64,000 nucleotides of DNA from Ectobius pallidus (GCA_964059195.1 CAXKWD010000005.1:92145882-92209881), one strand, 5' to 3'. Counted from the first letter of the stretch, positions 12,901 to 27,900 are shown. Made by a program: numbers and translations. Notes: generated by a model not told the origin, from the letters alone.

Positions 12901-15900
12901 GCAATATTTAGAATGCCTTTACTAATTAAATGCTGAAGCTGCAACTTACTTTTCATGTAGATTTATTAAGTTGTAGGCATCACAATTGAATTCAAATATA
13001 TAGTTTATAGAAATGAGCTGAAGTAAGTTGAATATGAAAAAAATCCCTTTAGGCAGGCCTACAGGCTGAGGTAGATTTCGAAGTGCTTTTGGTTTAATTT
13101 ATTGTCGCTGTGCAGCACTCTTCTTCTTTAGCCTTGGCATGACAAACCCGCAATAATAAGAACTTTATTCGGTAACGAGGAAGAGCCTACAATCATTTGT
13201 TTTGACAACAAGGAAAGGATATAATATTCTGGCAGGCCGTGTGCAAGATCAGCAATGAATAAAATTAGCAAAGCCGCTAAACAAGACAAAATTAATGATA
13301 TTATAATAATACTTAAAGAGAGCCATGACTAGTCCCAATATACAATAATTCTTGCGGGAATACCCAGTGAAGTGGTTAAATTAAAACAACACACTTATTT
13401 TTATCACTCAACTTCACTTATTAAGTAGATAATTACCCATAACGCGTTTCACAAGCTATAGCTTGCATCATCAGATGGACACTGCCGGTATCTTGATCGC
13501 AAGATGGATCCTTCCTACAGAGCCATCTACCAGCAATCCAGTGTCCATCTGATGATGCAAGCTATAGCTTGTGAAACGCGTTATGGGTAATTATCTACTT
13601 AATAAGTGAAGTAGTCCCAATGTTCTTTGAGGACAACACTCTCTTTTCATTGAGTATTAAACTCCTATTTACTGAGAATTATTTTATCACAGCAATATCA
13701 GATTGTACAACGCACCATATATAAATACAAATATAAATAAATGTGAAATCTTTTTAGGTAGATTTCGAAGAAAAATCTACCTATTGCAATTGATACCATG
13801 TCATGATTTTCGAAAAATTCTTTCATATCTTTACGTTTCATGCCTCCCTAAGTACGAAACCACCGCCTGTCCAAAAAAAAATTTTGTGATATTTATATAT
13901 ATATATATATATATCTTTACAAGCTAGCGGCCGTAATTTTGAAGATATTTGAACCAAATTTTATTATGTTATTTATAGGCCCAGTAGTTCGGACAAGTTC
14001 GTTAATGAGCAAAATTGGCCCACGGGGGTGGTCGGGGGAAGGGGGTTGAAATTTTGAAAAATGTATACCTCGGCCCCTATGAAGTATAAAGGGAAACTTT
14101 GTTTGAATAAATTAGAGTACTCCCTATGGAGTTCACAGTGACACCAACGATTCGGGGGTACGAGTGAGGGTGGGGAGATGGAAATTCGAAATTTTTGAAA
14201 CCACGTCTTGTGGGGTATCATTGAAAAGCTCTTGATGAGTACTCTACAAATCAATAACTAGTTTCTCGATAGCTCTCATATAACGCCAGATTTGAATGTT
14301 TGAAAATAATAACACTTAAAAATATACTCAGCCTGAAGGCCTGCCGAAAGGAATGTGTCAGGACTAAGGATAAAATTACCAATGTAATAGAGTGTGAAAT
14401 ATTAAAAATAATAGTTACACACCTTTAGAACATGGCAAAATCAAAAATAAATAATAATAGGCCTATATAATGTCAATTTAAAACATAATAAACAACTATC
14501 TTTTTATAAAAAATATTTCTGATCTATTTATATTTCATATGGTGCATTGTACACTCTGATATTGCTGTGATAAAATAATTCTCAGTAAAAAGGAGTTTAA
14601 TATGAAAGTTAGGGCTCAATGAAAAAAGTGTTGTCCCTCAACGAACATTGGGACAACTGTTCACTTATGTTGATACCTTGAGTTTGGTAGAGTTAGTCAT
14701 GGCTCTCTTTAAGAATTATTATAATATCATTAATTTTGTCTTGTTTAGCGATCTTTGCTAATTTTATTCATTGCTGATCTTGCGCACGGCCTCCCAGAAT
14801 ATTATATTATCCTTTTCTTGTTGTCAAAACAAATGATTGTATGCTCTTCCTCTTTACCGAATTCAGTTCTTATTATTGCGGGTTTGCCATGCCGAGGCTA
14901 AAAAAGAAGAGTGCTGCGCAGCGATAATAAATTAAACCAAAAGCACTTTGAAATCTACCTCAGCCTGTAGGCCTGCCTAAAGGGATTTTTTATAAAAAGA
15001 GAGTTGTTTAATATGTGTTAAATTAATATTAAATTTTATTATTTATTTTTACGAGGGGCGTTCAATAAGTAATGCAACACATTTTATTTCTTAAAGCAGG
15101 TTGGTTTTATTCAGGATTCGGATACAACATATTATTCCCCAATCTTTTGGCTACAAAACCCTACTTTTCAACATAATCTCCGTTCAATGCTACAGCCTTA
15201 CGCCACCTTAATGTGAGGGCCTGTATGCCTGCATGGTACCACTCTACTAGTCTATGTCAGAGCCAACGTCTTGCTGCATCAATAACATCCCCATCATCCA
15301 CGAAGTGCTTCCCGTGGAGTTTATCCTTCATCGGGCCAAACAGGTGGAAGTCAGAAGGTGCGAGATCCGGGCTGTAGGCTGGATGAAGAAGAACAATCTA
15401 CTGAAGTTTTGTGAGCTCCTGTCGAGTGCTCAGACTTGTGTGAGGCCTTGCGTTATCATGGAGAATGAGAAGTTCGTTTGCATTTTTGTGGCGACGAACA
15501 CACTGAAGTCATTTCTTCAATTTCCTTAGAGTAGCACAGTACTCTTCAGAGTTGATCGTTTCACCATGAGGAAGGACATCGAACAGAATAACCCCTTCAG
15601 AGTGCCAGAAGACCGTAGCCATGACTTTACCAGCTGAGGGTATGGCTTTGAACTTTTTCTTCGAAGGAGAGTTGGTGTGGTGCCACTCCATGGATTGCCG
15701 TTTTGTTTCTGGTTCGAAGTGATGAACCCATGTTTCATCGCCTGTGACAATGTTTGACAAGAAATTTTCACCATCATCCTCATAACAAGCAAGCAATTCC
15801 GCACAGATGAGAGTGGTACCATGCAGTCATACAGGCCCTCCCATTAAGGTGGCGTAAGGCTGTAGCATTGAGCGGAGATCATGTTGAAAAATAGGGTTTT

Positions 15901-18900
15901 GTAGCCAAAAGATTGGGGAATAATATGTTGTTTTCGAATCCTGAATAAAACCAACCTGCTCTAAGAAAAAAAATGTGTTGCATTACTTATTGAACGACCC
16001 TCGTATTTTGCCATGCATTATTGTTGTAAAGGTGTGTGACTATTATTTTTAATATTTCAAACTCTATTACATTGGTAATTTTATCCTTAGTCGGTTCTCA
16101 CGGATTCCTTTCGGCAGGCCTTCAGGCTGAGGTATATTTTTAAGTGTTTAGTTCAAACATTCAAATTTCGCCTTATGTGAGAGTTATCGAGAAACTAGTT
16201 ATTGATTTCTAGAGTACTCATCGAGAGCGTTTCAAGAATATCCCACAAGACATTTCAAAAATTTTGAATTTCCGTCCCCCCACCCCCAAAACCCCTGAAT
16301 CGTTGGTGTCACTGTGAACTCCATAGGGAGTACTGTAATTTATTCAAACCAAGTTTCCCTCTATACTTCATAGTGGCCGAGATATAAATTTTTCAAAATT
16401 TCAACCCCCTCCCTGACCCCCCCCCCCTTGGGCCAATTTTGCTCATTAACGAACTTGTCCAAACTATTGGGCCTAGAAATAGGCCTAACATAAAATTTTG
16501 TTTTTAAACTTTATTTTTATTATTCTTCTGAATTTTGTCTTTTCTTTAATGGGTGAAAGTGTAGTTGATTTTTGTTGTATTCTGGATCCTTAGTGATCAT
16601 CCTCATTGGAGGTCGGACGATTTATGTACTTTTGTAATAAATCTTACTACTGTTTCTGTTTTTTTGAATTTGAAAATCTTTTTGTCTATTATTTTCTTAT
16701 TGAACTCATTCAATTCAGCAACATCTTGTATGTGCTGATATTCTGATTTGTACTCCTCTTCTGTTAATGATACGTTTATAGGTGTCGTCAAACTATTTGG
16801 CCTCTGGAGTTTTCAAATAGTAAAGTTAAGCGCGAGTCACTCACCATGTTCTGTTGTATTCAATCCACCTTCCTCCTGGAATATCTTCTCTTCTTAGTCC
16901 CGCTGCAGAAGTACATTTGCTGTGTGCAGAAAATTGAGCCGCTGTGCAGATGAAGACACGCACCATCATATCACCGTATAGTTAGCCTAATCATCACTGT
17001 GGTCTTCTAAAGGCTCTATTCCCGACATTCCACAATCACTCTCACTTCCTTCACTCTCACTGCTGCTTTCACTGCTGCTGCTATCGTCTACGATTACTAT
17101 ATTCTCTGTTCTTTCTTCAATTATACATTCCCGTTCCCAGTACTCATTTTCCAGTTTTTCCACGTGGTTATAAACATTGTTCCATTTACCTCTCCCTACT
17201 TCTGCAAACCTCTGTTCACATAGCCGTTGAACATCTGCCAGTTTAAAGGTGACATTATTGGCACCCACCCACTGCTTAACATCACCCCAAATGAGTTCAA
17301 TCGGGTTAAGATCAGCATGATAAGGAGGAAGTCTTAATACGCAGTGTCCATTAGCTTCAAGTATTTCGTCTATGACATACTTTGTGTGCCTGGGCTTATG
17401 CAGTTTAATGAGCTCATATAACTGGACTTTCAGCAAGGATTCATCAAATGGAACATTTTTTGAACGTAACCAGCTCTTCATTGACTCTTTGTTTGCATTT
17501 GATGTTGGGGCCTTGTCTTTCTGTACATTATGATAGGATGCATTATCTATCACTAATACTGAATTTGGCTCTAAATTTGGAATTAAACTTTGATTTACCC
17601 ACCGTGTATAGTTCTCGCTATTCATATCATTATGATAGTCTCCAGTTTTTTGCTGGGACTTAAAAATGAGCAAGGCGTTAGGCACAAATCCGTTTTTACT
17701 GCCTGCATGTGAAATGATGAGACGTCCCCCTTTCGAAACTGGTGCTAGTAGACCTGATGTATCACCATCGCTCCAGCCTTTAGGGGTTGTATGGCTGCTG
17801 TGAATATATGTCTCATCTTGATAGACGATGCAGCGACCTTCTTCCTTGTACTTCTTAAGGGCAGTTAGATAGGCTACCCTTTTTCTTCGTAGATCATGCT
17901 TTTCTATTAATACACGTCTATTATTTGTTGTTTTCTTCCATCTAAAGCCCAGTTCTCTGATGATGCGTCCTAAGCTGCTGCTGCTCCCTTGAAAATTAAT
18001 TTTTTCTTTCAGTACCGGCAGTAATTTGGAGATGGTGGGAGATGTTTTGTGCCAAATATAAAATTCATGAATAGTACGCCGAATAACGCACTTATCAAAA
18101 TCGTCAATGCTGATAACACGTTTAGTTCCTTTTCGGTTTTTACCAGGCGTGCTGAATGATGTTTCTTCGCCATTACGTTTTCTTTCTTCTACCAAAATTC
18201 TTCGAATTGTTCGACGGGATATTCCAGTTGCTTTTTCCACTCTTTCCTGAACCTTTAACAATTCCTTTCTGTACTCCTCCGGTACTCTGCCCTTAGCTTC
18301 CTCTGCTTCTTGCTTCATATATTTGTAAATATTTAAAACAATCTCCCTGGTTTGTCCCCTTTTTGTGCAGTGTTTAAACTTACATACTACTGGTGGCATT
18401 GCTGAAAACTCGTAAACACACACTCGTACAAAAATCTTCTCTTCTATTATAAACAAAAACTCCCGTAAAACACGTGCTACTTTCGTAGTTTGCAATACGT
18501 AACTGAGTATCCTCAGTGACTTGACTGGGATCACTTATGTTTTGTTTCCGGTGGTTGTGGAGTTAGGGTAGGGGGAGTGAGGTCCTATACACTTTCAGCG
18601 GCATGATTTACAACCTCTACCGACAAGGGTTCGTCTGCTAGCTTACACAAATTTTTCAGAGGCCAAATAGTTTGACGGCACCTATACCAATCTGTGTGTC
18701 ATGCTATTGAATGCTGCATGTTTATGTGATCTTGGGTTGTAACCATCTACTTTAATATAGTCGTAAGTGTTTGTATTTTTTCTGAATGTACCGAATTCCA
18801 GTCTGTCTTCTGTTCTCATTACTTTTAGGTCAAGGAACTGACGACTGTATTAAAGCAGATGGTTACAACCCAAGATCACATCAACATGCAGCATTCAATA

Positions 18901-21900
18901 GCATGACACACAGATTGGTCATTATAGGCGTAGGTAAAAAAATGAACTAATGTAAACAGCACACGAGATTCATTTAGCTAATCCTAAAAATTTAAGCAGG
19001 TACTAATTACTTAACGACAACTACCAGAATACAAATATATGTATCAGAGGAAGATATTATTCATTATTATGTTATTCCTTCCCAGAGTGATAAGGAAAGG
19101 GAGAGAGAGAGGGTAAACTACATGTAGGCCTATTTCTGCCACATGATTTGAAATCACTGAAATTTTTTACCACTGGTATCAAGGATGTGTTTACCCAGAC
19201 TGAGTAGAAAAGCCGCAGGTACTTCTGGTTATATTGTTTATATAGTATTCAAAGTTAAAAGGAATTGGTTTTACCATATTATTTTTGTTGTGAACTTTTA
19301 GGTAAACAGCACAGTACCCATTGCATCTGAAGTATTCCAGAAAGCAGGTGTCTATGATCCTAATAGGATTTTTGGAGTATCAACGCTGGATGTAGTCAGA
19401 GCAAACACATTTATTGGTGAAGCCAAGGTGAGAATTAAAATTTTGAAATGGGTTTTTAAATTAAACAGTGTAGTAAAAATAAAAGCTAAATTAACTAATA
19501 TTGTGTAGGTAACAGTGGTATGAGAAATAGCCGTCATTTCAAAAATAAAATATTTCCTTTCTTGTTGGTTTTATAATATCGTCACTGTGCTGCCATAACC
19601 ACGAATGTGCAAAAATAAAAACTTCACGAATGGGTCACATTTGTTATTGTAGCATAACAAATAAAGCAGAACTTGTACTTTCATTGAAATTGAACTAACT
19701 GTTAGTAACCAAGGAAAGAAAATAAATTGTTTCTGGTTCCTCCAGAACAAAAATTAATGTAAACAGATGCAAGCAATGCAGTGAAGTCAAAATCTGAACT
19801 TTTGCACATTCGTGGTTATGGCAGCACAGTGACGATATGCAATGTGAAATTGATCTCGAATGAATTTTAAGAGCAAAGTCCTATAGTATGTAAGTAACAA
19901 GACTATTTACTGCTGCTTTCATTCAGAAGACTAGTTCAGCTATGTATTTTTTAAAAGGTACCACATTTATGAGAAATGTTAATCCCATTAGAAAACAAGA
20001 AAGATATTCCTTTATTTGTATACTGTATATAAAATTGTGTGTGTACTTCCATCATTTTTGAAAATTTGTTTGATATCTATCCAATTTGGAGGGAATTTCT
20101 GTAATTTTTTAGTTTTTGTGTCTGCTTCTCTCTCTTTTGTCTGGCTCACATCCAAACTATTGAATGCAGTTTAATAGAAGTTTGTATTCTGCAATCATAT
20201 ACTCATGGGAAGGTTTTAGGCTATAATTAATTTTTATGACAATAAGTTGTGGGGGGGCACAGAGATTAAAAAGTGGTGTTATCTCTCTTAAAGCAAGAAT
20301 AAACCTAAAATTAATTATAATTTTCTTCATGTGGATTGAAAGAATATATATTATCTTAATGAAACCACTATTAAAAATATTTTTACCTTCACATTTCATC
20401 ACAAAACAAATACGTATATTGCAACAGTATAAGTATTAATACAATAAGGAAACTGTGTGTTAAAAGTCCTATGACAACATATTAGCTGGGGACACTGGCG
20501 CTCCATGCAACGAGTAACTTAAACTACATTCTCATCATTTCAAATTACTTGGAAAAATACATAAACACATCACAAAATATGTTTTATTAAGGGAGAAAAA
20601 ATGCACAATTTTCTTCTTTACTACAACCTGAATTTTGAATGTAAGAAATAATAAAACGGGTATTATATTTTAGTTAAGAAGAGGTAAGCAATACCTAAAA
20701 GTGTTTTTCAAATGGCAAGTGATTTGACTGACAACAAATGATATGCACGGACTCTATAAACATTGCTACAGTGTCACGTGTGTCCATAGCCTGTTGAGGT
20801 GCCTAAAATGAAACATGATAAGTACTTAAAAATATAATAGTATAAGAAATGATCCAGTTTTGTGACACTTACTTCACTTAAGTCCTCTTGTTTGGAAACT
20901 AGTTTCGGGAAGCTCCTTCCCATATTTATTCCATGGTTGACTGCTGCTGCTTGTTCCTTTTGCTACTTGACTGCCCTCTGGTTTTCTTAAGACGAATTTG
21001 TTGATCAATTCATTGGAGGTGGTGATTTCAAAATTCATTGCTTTTTGGATAAAAAACCATGACATTGAAGCAAAATTGTTAAAATCTGCAAAAGGACATA
21101 CAGAATTAATAAATTGGGAAAACATTTTCATCCTCAAACATCAAGACAAAGCAATGGCCCCTGGCCCCTTTGTATAAGCTTGACGTAAATAATCAAGATG
21201 GCCGATATCCGTAACAGCCGGTCGTTTCGTAGATGTCTGAGATTGAATTTTGAGGCTATGCATATTCTGAGCTGCTTTTGCGGAATTATAAACATTGTTC
21301 CTTGTTTGCGGGACATATTTCCATACTTGTACCCATGATTACAGCTTTCTGAAAACAATATAATGAAATACAGAAACTAGATTTTATCTCGGCAGACGAC
21401 GTGTTGCTGTTTGTTCACGGCTCCAACAGATGGCGTTCAGCAGTCCTTCATAGCCAGGGGCTAGTAACTCATGACCAGCGTGACGTGTTTGATGACGTTT
21501 CACATTCAAACCCGATGTAACCCTTGGCAGTTATACTGCGTTTGTTGGTAATACGGCTTATATATAACTTGCGCGGAGAACAACCAAACAACCGTTCAAC
21601 GCAAATATAAGCAGCTTTTATTAGTAAGGCTGTAAAGCATTTTTTTTGCATACTTGATACATAATAGCTATTTATTTACCTTCATACTCAGCTTGCAATG
21701 TAATTAATAAGTTCTGATAATAATGGAACTCAGTTTTCCTCTACTAGACATGTTGCACTACCATCTGCTAGAACCATTACTGAGAACAATGAACACAACA
21801 CAGACTACCAACATGCCAATAATGAACTTACATTTGTTTCGCTGTACTCAATCACCTAAGTCAATGAAATTTTTCTAGCATAAACACTTACGTCAACTTA

Positions 21901-24900
21901 AGTACTTTATCCCAACAGAAATTATATAAAAATAATAATTGTTGATTTTGATAACTACATGTTTTCCTCTTATAAACTGAACATCGACATATGTACTTGT
22001 GCTCAAGTTTGCATTTTAAGTGTTTTTAGCCCGACACCCTAGAATTGTTAGTGTTCAAGTTTGTTGTGAATTGTACATTCCAATCAGCAATCTATTTGTT
22101 TACATGAATTCTACAATTTGGTTAGATTAAAAGGAAAAGGAAAAATTATTACCAATTGAATAAATGTCAGAAGGCATGACATAATTATGTGATATGTTTA
22201 TTTCTTGTGTTCTACTGAAATAATATGTTGTATTATGATTGGAATGAGATGTTAAAACATTCACTTAATGGATTTATTTGTGTTACCAGAATCTTGATCC
22301 ATCAAAAGTAAACGTACCCGTTGTTGGTGGACATTCAGGTGTTACTATCATCCCATTGATTTCACAAGCAAAACCAACTGTTGACTTCCCGAAGGATAAA
22401 CTGAGAGCCCTCACAGAGAGGATACAGGTAATGTGATGACTAACATGCTACAAATGTTATGTTTTTTGCATTTACTTCTCTTTTCTTAATTAAACAAATA
22501 GTTGCAATACAAAAAATGATAGCCTGTATTAGTAGATATAATTATGTAGGAACCAGGAAGGAAGCATCAGTCTTACTCAAATTAATGATACATAATAGGG
22601 ATTTTTGCTCAGAGACCTCAAAGTACTTAGCAACTCTATACTACAAATGAAAACTGAACTCTTCCTGTAGAAGACTGATGGTTTGTAGTGTGATATATAT
22701 TCCCAAAGTAACCCCATATAGAAAAAACACTAGGGTACTATAAAACACCATAAAATAATGGAACTTTATACAGTGAAGCAATATACTATGTTAATTAAGT
22801 GAGATAGTTGACATTTAAACACTTTAGACTTCACTTTTTCTTATGTTTTTGCAGAATGTACATTTCATGAGCTTTGCCCACATTTTCAACTGCTAGTCAA
22901 CTCAGCAGTTGAGATGGTTATAAGAAGTGAAGTATACTTGCTAGACCCAACTCAATATTATATCCTGTGTAATATAGCTTCACTGTGTTAACTTCCAATA
23001 TATTTTTGAACTGTAATACTGTTTTTGTCATCTGACCTTGGTGAAAGGATTACAAATCCCAAAATTCTTACCTCAATGTAAAATTAAAAAATGTGCGTAA
23101 AATACCACACTGTAAAAAAATGTGCATAAAATACTCGGAGCAAAAGTAAAATTCAAAATCATTCTTAAAAAATTAGAATGCATGAATTACGCAAGCAAAT
23201 ATAGTAACATTTTAAAAATCTTTTACCATACTTAACACGTAGTTCACAGTTAACACTGAAAAAAATTGCTCAAATAGAAAAATAAGTGACATCGTACATT
23301 GTCACTGTAATAAGTGCACGCACATGATTCCAATATGACAATACTCTTGAAGAGTCCATACTAAACTGCTGACATAAACATAACATTATCCATTACAATA
23401 TCCTATCGTACTGCCTCTTCTAATACAGCCTTATATGTTACATAGGTATACTTAATTTTTGAGAGAATACTCTGGCTGTTCTTCTCGATTTATACTTTGC
23501 TGAGATCACTTTAGTCAAAGACAGTAGCATGTGTGTGTCTCATGTTGCTTATTGAATTTTGACAATTACTTCTATTAATATTCTGATTTCACTGTTCGCT
23601 GAATATGAATAAGAATATGGATATTCTTTACTGTGTTAATAACTAGTAGTAGTAGTATTCATGTCTGCCGGCGTGGTCTTGTGGTTAGCGTCGCTGACTA
23701 CAGATCCGTCGGCCCGGGTTTGATTCCCGGTACCTCCTCGGATTTTTCTGAGGTAGGGAGGTCTGGTAGGGGTGCACTCAGCCTCGTGATTCAAATTGAG
23801 GAGCTACATTTCAAGATGGCGGCGAGTATACGTGAATCGGTAAACGGGCAAGATGAAAATATTGAAAAAAACACTTTCAGTGAACAAAAACTAAATAGTA
23901 AAATTGTTGAACGAGTATACTACACAAAAGATGTCTATGGAAATAAAGGTAGCACTAGCCAAACGATGAATAATGTAATATCTACAACCAAAGTGCCTGC
24001 AAAGGAAGATGATCTTCAGTTAAATGATGTAAACACAGTGGCGTCTCTTCATAAAATCATAGAAATTCTTAACAAAGATTTAAAAGAAGCAAGAGATGAA
24101 ATTCAAAGTCTTAACAAGGAAATAAACCATTTGAAGAACATAAAGTACTGTGAACGTGTAAATAATGTATATAGTAAAAACATGGTAAAACATAACCTCA
24201 ATGTTACTGATGAAAAGTGGCGAAAAAGTCAAGGTGAAATGTGTGTGGTTTCATCGGATTATGACCGTGAGTTTAGGCAGACGGATAGAAAGAAAGCAGA
24301 ATGGAAAAATGTTGGTGGAAGATTCAGAAAAAACTCTTTCCGACTAGATTGTGGTAGTTTCCCGCCACTTAAAAATAAATATGAAGTTTTAAATACCATA
24401 TCAAACACCGAGTCAACCGAGCATGAGTACAGACAGCCTGTCTCTGTCTCTCAAAATAAGAGTAGCAAATCCTCTAGACACAAAGTAACAGTTCACTTAT
24501 TCTCTGATAGTCAAGGCAGAAATGTAAGGGAACAAAGAGGAAGAAACAATGATCATAAGATCTCTGCTTTTGTGAAGCCTGGGGCAAAGTTCAAAGATGT
24601 GGTTCCCTCAAGTACACAATCCTTTGGTGATGATGACTTTGTGGTGTTGCTTGGTGGAACAAATGATGCTGACTCCATGGAATCCAAGAAACTTCGTGTA
24701 GCTCTTAGGAAAAAGATATATGATCTAACAAGGAACCCTTCACTACCCTCATATCGAAACATGCCTCAATATTTGTACTGGGTCATCTAGATGCTGTAAG
24801 AAGTCCACGCTCCAAAAATTAGCTGCTGGTTTCAACTGCAAGTACCCTAAAATGCTCTGTAAATATCTTGGAACATATAGGGAAAATAACATGGTAATCT

Positions 24901-27900
24901 AGAGATGGGACTGGACATCCCTGACTGGCGGGAGTATTACGTCATCCATTCATTTGGAGAATATAAACATTGCACTGGTATCATTCCGCCCTTATCTGTA
25001 TTTGATTCGTCAACTGTTAACCTACGTCAATCATCTTCCTGCGGACAACGAAAAATTTCTAGTAGGCCATGTTTCCTTCCATAATAATTAATATTCACGA
25101 GGGCTACCTTCAGCTGTCATATGCGTTAAAAACAAAGACATGTTTATTTGCTTATTTCATTGTTCAAGCTGAAATTGAGTGCTAAATGAATAATGGTATG
25201 TACAGAATATATACAGAATATTACTGTGAAATAATTAGGCCTACGTACATTAAGCGGAGTTCTCCGGCAGTGGCGTAATTCTCAAATCAGAAACATATCG
25301 GAACAAGCCTTCGAACTTTCACGTGCTTTCACCTAATTATTCACAACAAACTTGCAAACTGAAGGATTATATTACGAATGCCATGTTTCGCAATATGCTG
25401 AAACATTTGTAATAAGTTAATATTGTTATCTTAATAATTTTCGTCCCATATTATGAGTTTTTAATTATATAAAAATCAAATGTAGTACCGCACTATATTG
25501 TCTTGAAGCATGATGTGTGCTGCGGTTCAGATCACATGCATTTGTTTACATATACATGGGCTTGGATTCGCAAATGAAAGGATCAAGCTTTTAACCTACC
25601 TTCTGTTGTCTGTCTAGTTGCAAACAAATATACAACTCAGCGATCAAATTCTGTCTACAGACAAATGTGAAAACGTGTTAAGAAGAATGTGATAACGACG
25701 CGATTATTTGCTGTGCATGGTGCAGAATGAACTTGTGTTTTAATCACTGCATCAACACCAGTCACTTGTGTTTTGTTTTCGACCGTCAATTGTCTCCGCA
25801 CATCCGGAACTTGGAACTGCAGATAAGGGTTATCCAACTTCTCCCACTGCACTGCTTCAACCTGACATTTTCCAGGTTCGATTTAGGGTACTTGCAGTTG
25901 AAACCAGCAGCTAATTTTTGGAGCGTGGACTTCTTACAGCATCTAGATTACCCAGTAAAAATATTGAGGCATGTTTCGATATGAGGGTGGTGAAGGGTTC
26001 CTTGTAAGGATGACAAATACTCAGGTTCTCGTTTTCTCTGTACCACATCGTCATGACTTACCTCAATTTTCTGGTGTAAATATTGAAGTGAAAAAAATTA
26101 ATGAAGAGTTTAGGAAAGTGTGTAAATATTTTAAGAACTGTACATATGTAGATATAAGTAGATTAGGAAAGCGATTTCATACCAGCCATGGTTTGCATCT
26201 CAACTGGTTAGGGAAACAATATGTTAATAATGAGATACAGAACTGGGTCAACAGCCATTTGATCAATAAAGATCAACAAAAATCTGTCTCTCTTCCTCTA
26301 AATGATGGTCATTTTTTAGAACAATAGATAGGCCTATTCATATAAATCAAAACAAGGTTACTAACACTGTGGATATTAGTGATCAGTTTAAAAAAGAGGT
26401 TCAACCTCTCTTTACAAGACATAATATTAATAAAAAAGACAATGAAATAGGTCTACAAAAAGGTTTTCAAGTTATGGTTCAGAATGTACAATATATGTGC
26501 AGGAAAAGAAATGAAATTGAGTTAATGATGTATGATATAAATCCAGAACTAGCTATATTTACGGAACATGGTCTTACTCAGGAACAAATAAACACAACCA
26601 ATTACAACTGTTTTAACATAATATCTAGTTATTCAAGACAAAATGCAAAAGGGGGGGGAGTCGCAATTTTAGCAAAACAAGGATTGAAATGTAAAACTTT
26701 GACAAATATTACAAAATTATCTGTTGAAAGGGAAGTAGAATTTGCTGCAATTGAATTTTATTTTTTGGGACTAACATATCTCATTGTAGGAATTTATAGA
26801 CCACCTAATTCTAGTTACAATATTTTTTTCATCAGCTTCAACTCCTCCTGGATAATATAACTGATGTACATAAATTCACTCTGCTAGCTGGCGATTTTAA
26901 CATGGACTTAATAAAAAATGATACACATACCAGTAAACTATTAACATTATTAAAAGCATTCAACTTACTGCCAAGTAATAATTTGCCTACTAGAATTACA
27001 CCAAACTCAGCTACCTGTATAGATAATATTTTTTCTAATATTCCTACACAGTACTCCAAAATTAATTTATTTGACTTTGGAATATCTGATCATTCTGGAT
27101 TACAGTTTTCCTGTAATCTCTCGGCACCTCAACTCAAAAAGACTATTAATAAAAAAACCTATGAGTATAAAAGAATTATACATAAATCTCAGATACCTGT
27201 ATTACATCAGAAACTTGGCATGGAGAACTGGGATGAAGTTTACAAAGCAGAAAATGTTAATGAAATGATAAAACAATTTCAATCTATACTACTATACTAT
27301 GTTGATATTGTATTCCCAATTGCTAAATGTAAAGTATCGAGTCACAAAAAGCATGAAACTAATTTTAGCTGGTTTACAAAGGGATTATGCATATCTAGAG
27401 ACAAACTTAGAACCTTATCCAAAATCAATAAAATAACTACATCGGCTAATTTCAAGAAATATTTTAAGAATTACAAAAAAATTTATAATGAAGTACCGTA
27501 GTTAAAAAAGCCAGAGCATTACATAATGGAAGGTTAATTATTGAATCGCAGAACAAACCAAAAATGGCCTGGTCTATCATAAATAATTTGCGTAAAACCA
27601 GCTCCAGACAAGATTCTGAGGAAAATATATATATCAAAAGGAACAATCAACTAATCACAAATTCAATAAGTGTTGCAGAGATCTTTAATAATTACTATAC
27701 TAATTTAGCTGAAAATTTAATCACAGAACAAAGGAAAATGGAATCATATGTCTTGGAACATCATATAACTGATTCATTGTTTCTGTTGCCAACTGATGAA
27801 ACTGAAGTAAAACAGGTCATTGTGGAACTAAAGCAGAGTAAAACAATTGGACTTGATGAATTCTCAAATGAACTGATTAAAATCTGTAAGGAATTTATAG

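Larger units (their letters stand above)
13340..13611. mobile_element. Penelope-like relic: two inverted LTR-like units with 10-bp TSD
   Basis: TAGTCCCAAT is duplicated at 13330-13339 and 13612-13621. The insert is a palindrome whose arms both contain the hammerhead-like core. The same arm occurs at 37,255-37,360 next to decoded Penelope endonuclease sequence, which identifies the family. No protein is encoded here. Confidence 0.75.
13047..14995. repeat. element with about 290-bp inverted arms
   Basis: The arm 13,047-13,335 (AGGCAGGCCTACAGGCTGAG...) is inverted at 14,700-14,990. A further inner pair is 13,613-13,735 versus 14,500-14,650. The middle (13,950-14,430) is inverted again at 16,010-16,500 and related to 53,250-53,560. 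The left arm is split by a Penelope relic at 13,340-13,611. A (TA)n run lies at about 13,895. No coding capacity seen. Confidence 0.65.
16603..18950 (-). pseudogene. Penelope-like reverse transcriptase fragment, split by a DD82E transposon
   Basis: Read on the minus strand, 18,850-18,683 gives [23 protein letters not shown] sequence. Then 16,780-16,603 gives [20 protein letters not shown] and [15 protein letters not shown]. This is the distal reverse-transcriptase region of Penelope-like elements (HxxAAFNSMxxRL ... EEYxxEYxxIxxxAxxNGF). The two parts are separated by the 1.9-kb transposon. An inverted duplicate of the 18,687-18,780 part lies at 18,845-18,925, a rearrangement common in Penelope elements. 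5' truncated and not functional. Confidence 0.65.

Noticed and set aside
18400..18534. 45 extra N-terminal codons of the DD82E transposase
   Set aside because: They are open but hydrophobic and unlike a DNA-binding domain; the second Met (18,397-18,399) starts the basic, conserved-looking region.
23664..23735. SINE heads as real tRNA genes
   Set aside because: A and B boxes are visible, but no clean acceptor stem or cloverleaf forms and the sequence recurs with SINE bodies and target duplications.
23633..23815. Upstream extension of LINE ORF1 into the SINE
   Set aside because: The open frame begins in the tRNA-like SINE head. The LINE starts at about 23,808, so [12 protein letters not shown] is the sensible start.
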